Below, piece after piece: positions 47,823 to 59,800 of a stretch of DNA of 64,000 nt. Within the stretch, counting starts at the first letter, position 1. Every line of letters begins with the position of its first letter. This DNA is from Edolisoma coerulescens (taxonomy: Eukaryota; Chordata; Aves; Passeriformes; Campephagidae): positions 4,941,274 to 5,005,273 of the forward strand of contig VWZW01004119.1 of NCBI GenBank assembly GCA_013397115.1, given 5' to 3'. The notes under the pieces are model-generated. The model made no database searches. It worked only from the letters and a program-made list of their open reading frames with translations, and was not told where the DNA came from. Made by a program: the position numbers and the translations under genes.

Positions 47823-50800
47823 AGCCCAAGTCCCGGGTATGCAGAGGTGTTCTCACAACTCAGGGTGGCATGTGTGTGTAAGCAGTGTCTTCCTTTCCCA
47901 AGTTTGCCATGGTGGGAGTTTTTGTCCAAAATGGGTTACCCAGATCTCCTTCACCAGGCCTGGCATCTTCCTGTTGCTGGGTGTGTGCTTTTCCCACAGT
48001 CTGCACAGTGGAATCGTGTCCAGTGTGCCAGTTCCATACCATTCACGGTGATTTGCCACCCTTCAGAGCAGTAGGGGCTGATGTGCGTGTGGTTTCAGCT
48101 CTCCTGGCCACTGGCAAACCTGGGAAGAAGATCACAGACTGAGCTTGCAAAAACTTTGCTCTGGAGTGTGACTGATCAACATTCAGAAATGCCAAATGCT
48201 CATAACATCCAGCCTGGGGTACTTGGGGTTCTGAAAACCACTTTAAGGCAGAAATGATTACAAACCAGTAGACAGTAACCAATTTTCATGCCACTGTGAC
48301 AAAGCCTTTTCAAATAATTGCATGAAAATGGAACTTTGAAACATGTCTTTTCTGTATTTCTAGTGCTATTTATCAGATATGCATCAAGTTGTTAAAATTA
48401 ATCTTCATTTACGAGTTTCTTTGAAGCAAAGCACTACGAGTCTGACTGCATCGTTATTAATCCCACGAGTTTACCAACATGTAGACATCAGAAAGGATGC
48501 TGTTTTACTCTGATTGGGGTTTTGTGCAGAGAAAACAGCACATGCTCTGTCCATCTGCTTCATAAAACTGTAAACAAAATTCAATTTTGTAACATTGTAG
48601 TGCATGGGCATTAAATATTTTGTGGACCTTGAGTAGCTGTCTGGCTGTTGTATTTTTAAAGCAATTTTCTTTCTAGGTTTCTGGGTTGCCTTCTGTTCTT
48701 TTTTCTTTTTTTTTNAGTCCTCTTACCTGACTTTAAGCCTTAGATGAAGTTCTTAAATCACTGGGGAGGATGAGACAAATTTGAGGTATTTCAGCAGAAC
48801 CATTCAGGTCATCAGTCTTTTGCAGTTAATTATAGAGGGAAGCCTGGGTGACTTTGCTCTTAAATTAGATGCCTGCAATGATGGTGAAATGAGTCTGGAT
48901 CTTAGCCTGGTGAAATGATTTCAGATCCTGGTACAGGCGGGTTAAATCTCCAATGCAAAAATATTTTTTTTTTCCTCGTTGCTATTAAAAATGCATTCTC
49001 AGAGTCAATTTTTATGAACATTTCCTCTGCATAAAACATAGCAATGTCTGAGCTGGATCTTCTTCAGATGTTTGCTTGCATTTCCTTTTGAAATGGAGAG
49101 CAAACAGAATTAGGAGGAACTAGGCAAGACCATCCCAGCCAGTGAAGAAAGGGGGTTTGGTGCCTTTGAACCGCTGCTGTGATGGTTTGAGGCTGCTGAA
49201 TCACAGTCACAGGATCTGCTTCAGGGCTCGTTTGTACCCGAACAGTGCTGGCATGATTCTGGGGATTTATTGGAGTTATGTCATGATTTCAGAGTTGTCT
49301 CAGGCTGCTGGTTCCCAGGAGAGAAAGTGGCATTGTGTCAGTGCGTTCTGGTGGCACAAAATATAAACCTTAGACAAAGGTGATTGACAAAGATTAATGT
49401 TTTGTAATTGGGAACATTAGAGGAAGCTGGAGACCTTTGTACTGTGTATTTTTTTAAAGCAAACAGCAAGCTGTTCAGAGAAATATAGTGTGGATCAGCA
49501 TAAAACCTCACTTTCCTGTGTAATGAGAGCCTTAGTTAGAGTTCAGTAAAAATTACACTTTGCTTTGAGTTGTTTACTGGCCCTGTTCATGACTGCATAC
49601 TGACAGCTGTGAGGCTTGACTGAGGACCTGAGCATGCTTTGAGATCCACACTTAAATATTGTAGTACAAATATCACATTTTTCACTTCTGAGATTTTTTT
49701 TCCCCCTGCAATTTAAAGGAAAAATATTTTCCTGATGTAGCATTGCCCGAGCTGTTAACAGGCTTGTTTTATGTTTTTGCTGTCACATGAAGAGAGGGGA
49801 AATCACCATCGTAGCAACTGTGTGGCTTTAGAAGGGAAAGACAAAGTGTTACCTTTCTCCTGAAAGCATCAGCTACAGGACAAGTGAGTTTTTTTACAAA
49901 TGTTCTCATCAAGTTGCAGTAAAAAGCTTTTCTCCATTCCATTTTTGTGCCTTCTGTTATGTTCAAAGCCAGTTTTACCCTTGGATGGCTGAAGTCAGGA
50001 AAACTGTTCTGTACAACCATGGCAAAACTAACTCCAACAAGGAAGGAGAGAGGATTAAAATCCTGTTTATCAGAGAAGAGAGCCGACCCCGCTGCCCTGA
50101 GCTCTTAGACTGTCTGAATGGCCTTGCTTGTTGGCATCAGGGTGAGCTCTGTGTTGGCTGGAGCTGTTCAGACCTCGCAGGCTTCGCTGTGCTGAGCTGC
50201 CTCTGGTCTGGCACTGCAGCCCAGGAACATCACAACAGCCCTGAAAGGAAGGAGGTGACAGAGGTGAATTATTTTTGACCTGTGATCAAACAGCATTTTC
50301 AATGAGAAAGAACAGCAAAGAGAACAGGCTGTATTGCAGAGTCCTCCTGACTTCCCCTTGCCTTCCACGCTGCCTCCCTGCATTTTGTTGTGCTGGAAGA
50401 CAGTGTGTGCCTTGCTGCCCCGCTGCTCTGGCACAGGAGGGTGCTGGCAGGGCACTGCTGCCAGCCACTCCAGGGGCTGTCCCACATCCTTGTCCCACAT
50501 CCTGCACGTGATCAAGATGTGCTTGAAGAAGTATGGACAGCGTAAAGGTGATTATTTCTGCTACATGAAGGTCTGTGGACCAAGCAGGGACCCCATGGGA
50601 TAAAACCTGGCAGGAAAAGTAGCTCAGATACTGTTGACAGCAGTAAGGGGTTAAGGAGAGGCTTCTTTCTCCCAGCAATGTGTTTTTTAATTTTTGTTCA
50701 TTTGTGGTGTAAGTGCATCTTCAAGATACAATCTCTATGTTTTTTCCACAAAAGAACAAAAAGAAGATTTATGTCATATAAGCTCATGATTACTTTTAAA

Positions 50801-51535
50801 GATTTATATTGTTAATAATAATTTCACAGTACAAGGTTCTCTAATGAAGAGCAATAATAATCATGTAAAGTCTTCAGTATAATAATGTTGCTGCTACTTT
50901 TTTTTAAAAACATCTCACAGACGACTCCAGATGTCAGCTGGTAAAACCAAAATTCATTTCAGCACAATAGTGCTTTTATCATTGTAAGAGATAAAAGAGA
51001 TTCTGATGGAAGACATTTGTGAAGGGTACATTTCTGAAACCTTTCTCAGCAGTGGAGCCTGCAGGATGCTCTCAGCTGGTACAGCACGTTGTAGAGCTTC
51101 AGACCAAAGCTGTGTTCAAGTGGATATTGTTTCACCAGCCACCCTTTCTAAAGTCCCAGCTATGTCCTGCTTCCCAGCTGTCTGTTGGCTGGATTAGCGT
51201 GCTAAGAAGATGAAAGGCTCCAGCTATTACGTTTTCGAAATAAAAAGTTCTCAAGTGTCTCATGTTTCGGCTATTTTTTGTTTGCCTCTGGAATCCATCT
51301 TCTCCATGCACCAGTTCTGGTTTCCCCAGTATCTTTTCTTTTTTCTTCTTTTTGAAAGCGGACAGCAGCAGATCCTTCACTCCCAAACGGCTCTCAGGAG
51401 TTACAGGTGCCATAGGACAGGCTTGGCTAATGTTCCATCAGGCTTTATGTAGCCTTCTTCATCGAGGCAAGAGCCCTAAGACACAGACAGTGTCCCACTG
51501 GAAATCAGGGCATTTTAGGATCCATTTTTGCATCC

Positions 51536-51892
51536 ATGGCCCTCGTCATCTTCCTCTTCTTTTTGCTGTCTGCTCGTTGCTGCCACAGCATTGCTGTGCC
51601 AGGGCAGGTGCTGGTGTTATTATCTCTTCCCATGTATTTTAGGGAGTTGAGATGTCCTTTTAGTCAGATGGGAAGCTCTAGACTGCTGGGTGTGGTTTGG
51701 ATGTGGTGCAGATCACGTGTATCTCCACGTTCTGCACATCAGACCCTTGTCAGGATGTGCTCCTGGCAGCTGTGGCAACTTGTCCAGGGCTCCTGTCAAC
51801 TGCAGCATTTTCAAAAGTTACATGAACACCTAAAGGCAGACAGGGATCCTATATGTGCCCATTTCTATAGTTCTCTATCAAGCTGTGACTGA
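51536..51892 (+). CDS. Unrecognised 118-codon open frame with hydrophobic N-terminus (doubtful)
   Basis: A true ATG in fair context (CATCCATGGC) opens a frame whose first residues, MALVIFLFFLLSARCCHS, look like a signal peptide or membrane anchor. The remainder is cysteine- and serine-rich without a recognisable domain. No splice framing or poly(A) signal is evident, and overlapping minus-strand frames are as long. It is probably a chance frame in GC-richer DNA and is listed for completeness. Confidence 0.08.
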   Translation: MALVIFLFFLLSARCCHSIAVPGQVLVLLSLPMYFRELRCPFSQMGSSRLLGVVWMWCRSRVSPRSAHQTLVRMCSWQLWQLVQGSCQLQHFQKLHEHLKADRDPICAHFYSSLSSCD

Positions 51893-53757
51893 GAAGGGAG
51901 GGTAGCAGGGCATGGTCTTTGTGCACTGCTGGGAATAGACCGGGAGTGGCTTTGCCCAGCTGCCCTGGGTGCAGATGTTTCCAGCAGGCCTTGATGCTCA
52001 GGAAAATCTGCTGGGTTTGTGCTGCAGCCATCCTGGGGCTGGGAGCAGGCTGTGGGGTGAGACTCTGAGACGCTGGGCAAGCCCAGCTGCTCAGCTCTGG
52101 GGTGAGCTGTGGGCTCGATTTGCAGGTTGAGGATGGAGCTGGGTGTCTCAAGAGGAGTAGTGCAAGGACAGACTCCCAGAAACGCAGCCCTCCCCTGGCT
52201 AGGCACAGCCCCCCTCAGGAAGCATGGGCAGCCATCTAGGAAATGGCATTTTAAGAAACTGTAAAATCAGCAGTTGGAAATAATTGAATTGTGCCTCGTG
52301 TATTTCTTTTGTCAGTGCCTCCTGTATTAAGTTGTTCAGTTATTAAAAGAAGGAAACCCCCCTGAGATCTCTCCTGCCTTCAGAAGTGCTGGGCAGGGTG
52401 TAGCTGCATCCACAGGGTGCTGGTTACCTGGAAGGTCCCGGTGCCATAACACAGCAATCTGTATTCACATGCTGTGCTTTCATCCCAAGATCACAGAAGA
52501 AACAGGATCATTACTGTATATTAAAGAATTAATTGTGTGGCTTAGTTTATTGGCAAAGCTGTGTATTGAGAGTAGAGAGCGTTACCTTGCAGCTAGCTGA
52601 GGTGTGTGACCTAAGCCATGGAGTTCATTTCTGCAGTCCATCCTGCCTCCTATCAGAACTTCCTTCACCTCTGGAATCCCACCTTTGCCCACAGCAGGGT
52701 GCAGAGCTGTGCCCCCCGGAAAAGAGCCCCATGGTGGATATCACACCCATGGGATTATCCAGGGGAGGAAGGTGTTCATTTTCCCCAGTGGTCGGCAGTG
52801 CCTTTTGGTCCTGATCACGAGGTGGGAGTGAGGAGCAGGGCTCTATCCCTGCATGTCTCTTTGGAGGTGTTTGCTTCACAGCCATAGGGTGGATCTGTTC
52901 CTAAACTTCCATCCCACTCTGACTCCTGGCCTGAGGAGGGGTGAGAGGTTCTCCTTGTGCTGTGCCTCCTCAGCTTAGTGCTCCTGAAAGAGCTGTGCTC
53001 CTGCACCCTGCCAGCAGTAGCAGATTCTTTTCCCCAAAGGCTTGTCAAAGCCTCCTCAGCTATCTCAGCAATACATTTATCTATTTATGCACAAGCAGTA
53101 TTTAAAGGGAACAAATGGCCTGTGTGATCATTCCGGTGTTCATTTTTTAATGCGTTTAATTGCTGATGCTGACACTTCGTTTTTCAAAGCGGGATTAGAA
53201 CTGCTGAGGATAAACAGTGCCAGCATTACATACGGCAGGAGTGGGGACCTGTGTAAAGCTCAGCCAGGCTTTCCTATTGACAAAGCCTAATTAAAAATGG
53301 ATAAAGTTAAAGATTTTTTTCGTTGATAGCCAGATGTCCTGGAATGAACTATCCTGTGCAGCTGTTCTTTTTGTGGTAGCACAAGGGGATTTAAACCTGA
53401 GTTGATTCCAGTGTCTGTGGTCTCTGGGCATTCCCAAGAACCATGGGCTGAACATGCCATTTCCATGAGGAGCACCTCTAGACCCTTCAGCACAGCCTTC
53501 TTCTCTCTGTGTATTCTATTTAAAAGTCCTAAAATAATTTCCTGGAGCAGTTCCTCAAAGCAGGCAGATTGAGCACCAAAGGATTGGCCAAAGCCCTGAG
53601 GTGGATGTATTTATTAAGGCTGATTAATGCAGTGAATGTGCTGCATGCGAATTCAGGGCCCCCTGTAAATATTGGAGATCCAAGAGTTTGTAGCATGATT
53701 TTGGAGAAGTGGTTCAGAAGCCGTGTTGCAGCCATTGCTTTGCATTAATTTTTGGCC

Positions 53758-53777
53758 TTTTTTTTTTTTTTTTTTTT
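53758..53777 (+). repeat. T20 homopolymer
   Basis: Twenty consecutive Ts followed by GTAG. It is low-complexity sequence with no attached retroelement body seen. Confidence 0.9.
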
Positions 53778-54306
53778 GTAGATTATGTTTACTGTGAAAT
53801 TTCTTTTAAATTTTAGTTTTTATTCAGCGTTTAAACACATATCATGCTTATAATAGCAAGAGGTGTACAGGCTGTTTTTTGGAATTAAAAGCAATTTTTC
53901 TGCCTGTTTGTTTTGGGGAGGGATAAGTCGATGACTTAGGGGCAGCTTTGTGGTAGAGTGTGTTTTGCTTTAGGTTTACTGACGAATGGTGTTTTCTTCA
54001 GCCAGCAGGCTCGCAGGGAATTGCAAACAGTGACCTCATTTATCCTACTGGAGCTCACTCTTCTTGACGTTTTCATCAGCCAGTGGGAAGACGTTTGCTG
54101 TTCAACTGCTGCCAGCAGAGCTGGCGCTTATTTTTATCTCGGCAAACTCGGTGAATATTCTGAACATGGTGTCAGTTTAAGCAGTGTTGTGCTTGTCCTA
54201 CCCGGTGCCACGTTTCGTGCTGAGATAGGAGCGGCAGCAGGTCCGCAGTGGCTGAGGCAGGCTGGTCCAGTGATGTATTTCATTACAGGTTTATGCAGGA
54301 TGTGCT

Positions 54307-54342
54307 GTAAGGCTGTTTATAAGGCTGTTTGTAAGGCTGTAT
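54307..54342 (+). repeat. Three tandem copies of a 12-bp unit
   Basis: GTAAGGCTGTTT, ATAAGGCTGTTT and GTAAGGCTGTAT lie head to tail (54307-54318, 54319-54330, 54331-54342), each differing from the first by one or two bases. It is a minisatellite-like duplication. Confidence 0.9.
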
Positions 54343-56698
54343 ATCATGGGAACTTCACTAGCTGGAAATCATTTGCAAAAATAATGCAGTGTACTACTGA
54401 TACTTTTCCTCTCTCATAAGAGATGCAGGGAAACCTACACGTATGTAATGTTGTTGTCTTGATCTTTAGGAAAGAAGTCACTGAACCTGCTGCAGATTCA
54501 TAAATTTTCTTACTTTTTTTCAACTTTTAGCGTGGAACTTAGAGGAAAGTTTTGCAATTTAAAGTTTAATAGATGAACCAGTAGTGAAATGCTGAGAGAA
54601 AAACAATTATTCCTGTTTTCCCAGAAACAATGAGAACTCTGAACAGTTACCTGAAGAGTCTCCTGCTCTAGATTGGTTGTTTTAATTTTGTAAAATCAGT
54701 CTTAGACTTCTCCTCCAACACACGAATTGTGTAAAGTGCAAAGCACAATGCAGACTAACTCGGTGTTGTGTTGGATAGCAGGTACTCGTCTTTCTTTTCT
54801 TGTTGTAACCTGGCATTTGCAATGCAGGCATAATCCCTGCACTGTTTGTTGTGGTAGTGAAAGGCAGAAGTGTCCTGGCAGATGCAGGCTTGTAGACTGC
54901 CAGCTTTCACGTGTCCTGGCAGTGATTTTGATGTGTATCTTATTTAATGGAACGTCTCAGAATATTTTTAAAAAACAATTAGTGCTGTAAGAGTTCATAG
55001 AAATAATATTTACTTAAGATTCTGTAGTTTAAACAAAAGAATACCTATAAGTAGTAATAATAATAATCATGAATAATAGTTATAATAAATGATTTCAGCA
55101 AATATTTTAACTTTTAAAAGTCGTTTTTAATAAACGTAGTGCCTTTTCTGCCTCATTTTGCACCAAGTTCCAGCAGGATGTATTGAGGCAGGTGTGATGC
55201 TGTTGGGGTACCTGCAGCTTGTTTTGAGTTTGGAAGAATTTTCCTTTGGAAGCTATTTAGGTATCTGCCAGGCACATCTCTAGTTCAGCTCAGAAACAAT
55301 GCAGAGGATGCACTGCACAAAATAAATATTTAAAATTGTATAAGACAGAAGAATTAGTAGGTTCATGTCACGTATTTGGCAAACTTGAGCATATTTTTGC
55401 AGCTTTTAAGGTTAAAGAAAGGCAGGCTACTAATGGGTTTTTTTGAGTAACTGAAATCTCATTGAGTTTGCTAGCAAGTTTTCTCAATCATGTAATTAAT
55501 TAATAGTAAATACTTTTGGAACTTGCTGCTATTATGCAGATTACCTTTCCTGACTTCAGATTCTTCTGGAATGGGCTGAACTCTAATATTTGCTCAGCAG
55601 CGTTCAACTGAGAGCAAACACATCCGTCTCAAAGACAGGGCTGGCTAGTTTGCTGTGGTAGCATAATGAACTCACCCTGAATCCTCATTTATTCAGTATC
55701 TCTGTCCATATCACTGCATCAGTGTTTAATCCTTAACAAAGCTGCTTCTTGCTGTTCTTATTTCCTGGTTCTAGAACACGATGCAAACAGCATGAAGTTC
55801 GCACACTATCATTGCACTGGACTTGTGAAATCATTTGTTTTGCTGTCCTGAAAACAGTACTTTCATATAACTGAAGCTATTTTGATGATATTTTTTGTCA
55901 TCTGCCTCAGGAAATGATAGTGGCATCTTTGACATATGAATTATATTTCATGTTCCATTCCTATGAAAAACCTATCATTATTTTCTAATGTTAGCTGCTG
56001 CTTGTCCATAGCCACCACAACACAATTTTTATGAGCAGTGTTCTAAATATCCAGTTACATATTGTTTATTTTCAGGATATTTAAATATCTTAAATATCAG
56101 ACTGCAAATATAGATAAATACTGGTATTTAAAATGCACGTAAATCCTTTTTAATAGATAAATAAAGACATATAACAATGAAATATATAAGTCTTGCAGTA
56201 TCATCCCTTCCCAGCATTCACATGTTTCTCCAGTACTCCAGAAACACCATGGAGATGAGTTTTTAGCACTCATTGTATATCTCTCCTTGGTGCTGTGTGC
56301 TGTTAAAACAGGCTTTGAACAAAACAGCACAGCCTTGCTTTATTTTGGGCATCTTGAACCAGAAAAGTCCCACACAAGTAAATAAATGTGTTTTAAGATA
56401 CCAAAGATGCCCTATGGGGCCCAAACCTGTGTCCAGGGATGCAGCCAGCAGAGCTGTGTGGGCAAAGCCTTTCTCTGCAGGAATTTTTATGGACTAGGGA
56501 GATTGGTATGGTCAATAATTTAATATGCATTTTAAACACTTAGAATGATTTAGTGCATTACATAAGTGGAAGAGGGAAAAGCTATATCTATTTTTTCCAG
56601 TTCATTGTTCATGACGATAAAAGGAGTTTTATTAACTTCACAGTTGGTGCTACTCTGTTGATGCTTTTAATTTTTACTGTGTTTTGTTTTAATCCATT

Positions 56699-56770
56699 AA
56701 AAAAACAAACAAACAAACAACAAACCGGGATTATACTGGTTTGGGGTTTTTTTCTGGTTTTTATTTTTTT

Positions 56771-56802
<32 letters not shown>

Positions 56803-56806
56803 TTTC
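56699..56806 (+). repeat. (AAAC)n repeat followed by long T tracts
   Basis: An imperfect AAAC repeat (56699-56726) is followed after about 30 bases by nearly continuous T from about 56758 to 56805, broken by single A and C bases. It is low-complexity and may be prone to length variation or sequencing error. Confidence 0.9.
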
Positions 56807-59800
56807 CTTTCTGGTCTTGTGTTTCTTATTAGAAAGCTGTAATTCTTCATAAAACTGGCAGGTACAATTTTGGCTGAGTATTCAAACCTGAATACTCCAT
56901 AATAAATAAGCATGCAGGAATAATGTAGTCACTGAAAAATGGGGGAAGGCTATTTATCTGGGGCTGAAAAATCATGTATTCTCTGTTAGTTTGAAGGCTG
57001 GGAATGCCATATAAATCACATTTTTTTCAGTAAGGAATGCAATACTAGAACAGTAGAGAACGGAAAAGGTAAACATTCATTACAGAATGTAATTACAGAA
57101 TTCATTACAGAAGATATGGACAAATAGCAGAGCTGAGGAAAAGTGTTTGAGAGATGTCCTTGCCACTTACCTTTGCCTATGAAGTGTTGCTTGTCTGCAG
57201 AGGAGAAGGGCAGGGGTTTTGTCTTTCTGTGTGCTCTGAGGCTGAACTGGAACAGGCACAGGTTGGTTGTGCTCAGTTGCCTGTTTTTTAAAGCACAGAA
57301 CAATCTTTATTTCCATTTTTCTTAGATTCTTGTTTTGCTCTGTGGAATCCACAGCAGATGAGCCACAATTCATAAAGATCTGGAGGTGTTTGTTATTATT
57401 TATAAACACTGATTGCATGGGTAGTAGAAAACCCTGAAAATAGGTAGGAAATGTAAAACCTAAATTGGAAACCAGAGTATATTTAAGAATTTGGATGAAT
57501 ATGGCATATTCATAGGAAAACTAACTTGATTAGACAGTTCTTTAAGACAGGTTTAAGGGTATTTGGTGGACAAGAACAGCAACAATTTGCCACAAAAGTG
57601 TATAAAAATACAGGAAAATGTAGAAAGTTATTAAGGGATAGGGAAAGAGCAGGGAGGGATTGGAATAAGAAAATGAGTAAGGAGTGCAGACAGACATAAC
57701 TGTCAGAGGGCTGTCTCTGTGGGTTATCTGCAGACAGTTCATTTTGGAAAGGAGAGGTCTTTGTGGTCCGAACAACAGCTGTAGAAACCATTAGAGGTGA
57801 TTACCAGGGCAGCTTTGTAGGATGCTGCATAGCAGATAGATTATCACTTAAAATTACTAAAATGTGCTGAGTGTAAATGCTGCAAGTAACAGTTCAGCTT
57901 TGTGGTACGTGCATGGAGAGCATCACTGAATGAGCATTTAATAAGAGGCTTTGGAGCTGCATTCATGTCCTAAGCAAAGTTTAAATGCAGAAGGATTCAG
58001 ATGAAGCACTGAAGCTTAACCAGACTTCATTAGAAAACAAATCAAAACAAACCCCATCATTTAGAAAATAGATTATGGGTATTGAGACATGCTTGGTTCA
58101 TTGTTGTGATGGACACCTATAACCCAGATCCAGGTTTACCACACAATTACAGTTATTTGTTCAAAGGAGAGTGTATACATTCTCAGCAGGTTTAAAGATA
58201 TACTGTAAGGCATTTTCTAGTGTCCAGATTCCAGAAGGGTGCTTCATTTATCTTGAGAGATCCATAAAATTTAAGAGAGCATTTCAGGATGTGTGAAGAA
58301 GTCGATAAAGCATTGTCTGCTTCAAAAACTTTCTTTGTTGAATTACTATATGAAAAGAGCTTAGAGAAGTAAAGGTCTTCAGTCCTAGAAGGTTTGAGGG
58401 CTTACTCAACCAAAGCAATAGCAGCTTTGAGGGATCATCAGGGGCACAGCTTCAGAAGATGATTTCTACAGAGTCCTACCTTATGATTCAATCCCCATCT
58501 TCTCTGCCTGAGGTAGTGGGTGTGTCTCGCTATCAGCAAAGCCCTCATCGAGGAGGAGAGCCTTTTGTAACCATCCCTTCAGCTGGGCCCTTCTGCCTTT
58601 TCTTTAAAATATGCTCGTGTCAATGCACCAGTCCTCGGTGTGGTGGATGAGGGGCTGCTGGACTGGAATTTACCATTCTCGTGGAAGTTTATATTTGGGT
58701 GGCTGCCGTGCCCTAACCTGGTGAGGTACACAGTGCATCACTAAGAAAACAACAGGCTCGGTCTGGCTTTCATCTGCACTGGAGTCATCTGTGATTTTGG
58801 CACTGGTGCTCCAGAGCTGTAGCTGAAATCAGAATCTGGGGTAATGTGTTGCTTAAGAAGCTATAAAAATAGCCCAGACCTGGTTAATGTTCTTGTGGAG
58901 ATGCACACTGTAACACACAGCTTTCTGAAGCAGGACCAACCCTAAGCATCACCTCTGTCTTTTTGTCTTTATTTTCTGTCAAGAAGAGGCTGTTAACCCT
59001 GAAATAGGGTACTGATACATGGTAAAAAGATAATTATTTCCAGAAAATTGCAAGAATATTTCCAGATGCTGAAATGAGGAAAGAAAAAAAGAAAGTCTTG
59101 TATATCTCATTTTTCTGCAGTCAGGAAATGAAGGAGACTGTTGTGAAAACTCATACTGTTCATAATCCTTCTCAAAAGTCATCTTCTTAATGTTTGGCAA
59201 TATGTAAAATTTTAGGCATGTGTGTGGAATACTAACTGAGGCAGTTTTAGAATTTATGTTACCTCAAACATGTTTTGAATCAACTTCCTGTGAATTTAAT
59301 TAATCATTACTTCTCTGGCAATTCAAATTTACATATTTTTAAGGCTGGCTCTGATCCATGTTGGCATCTGAAGTACGGAGATCAGAACTCCTCTGAGTAA
59401 CAGAGTGAGGCATCAAACAAATACTGAAACTTGAAATGCCGTGTGAATTGTTACCTTCTGCCTAATCATAAAACTCTGGATTTGGCAGGCTGAACAGACA
59501 GGGTGCAGCCACTGAAAAATATTTCGTTTCAAAACATGCTGTGTACTCTAGCAAAGGCAGCCCTCTTGGGCACCTGTTTGCCCTGGAAACCATGGCCATG
59601 GAGAGCACCCAGAAAGTTTCCTTGAAACTTGGCAATTCAAAATGTTTGGAAAGCAATACATGACTGTTCTCCTCATATTATCTCTGTCACCAACAGTCCA
59701 AGAAAAATGTATCTTTTAGGTTAGAACTAATGGAGAAAAAAGTGAATAAAAAATCTGTTCAGATAGATATGTCACGATAGATGTGAAGTGGATGAGTAAT

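Larger units (their letters stand above)
47489..48181 (-). mobile_element. Retroviral LTR (ERVL-like), antisense
   Basis: Read on the minus strand this has LTR architecture. A TG..CA boundary sits beside the primer-binding site (the antisense TGTTAAGATC edge at 47489). A TATA box CTATAAAAG lies at 47814-47822. The poly(A) signal AATAAA is at 47593-47598, and a CT-rich segment lies between the two. The proposed parts are U3 about 48181-47790, R about 47790-47575 and U5 to 47489. The outer edge at 48181 is chosen because its TGTTGATC start resembles the inverted inner edge TGTTAAGATC; alternatives are 48136 and 48207. No target-site duplication can be tested because the other end is lost. Confidence 0.72.
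48182..56698. other. Non-coding stretch, GC-richer from 50 to 53 kb
   Basis: No recognised gene. The 50-53 kb part is GC-richer and so has many overlapping frames on both strands without domains. The 153-codon frame at 53958-54419 starts with GTG and has no Met until about residue 106. Minor repeats at 53758-53777 and 54307-54342 are listed separately. A single N at 48715 follows a T tract and is a base-calling ambiguity. Confidence 0.5.

Noticed and set aside
47512..47856. Serine-leucine-rich 114-codon frame.
   Set aside because: It is the translated CT microsatellite and LTR sequence, not a protein gene.
53958..54419. 153-codon plus-strand open frame.
   Set aside because: It opens with GTG, lacks an internal Met until about residue 106, and includes the 12-bp tandem repeat. 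No family resemblance.
56758..56806. Long T tract as a possible inverted retroposon tail.
   Set aside because: No SINE, LINE or processed gene body and no target-site duplication are visible next to it.
58509..58530. TGAGGTAGT matching the first nine bases of let-7 microRNA.
   Set aside because: The match stops after the seed, and there is no complementary arm with a CTACCTCA-like core downstream, so no precursor hairpin can form.
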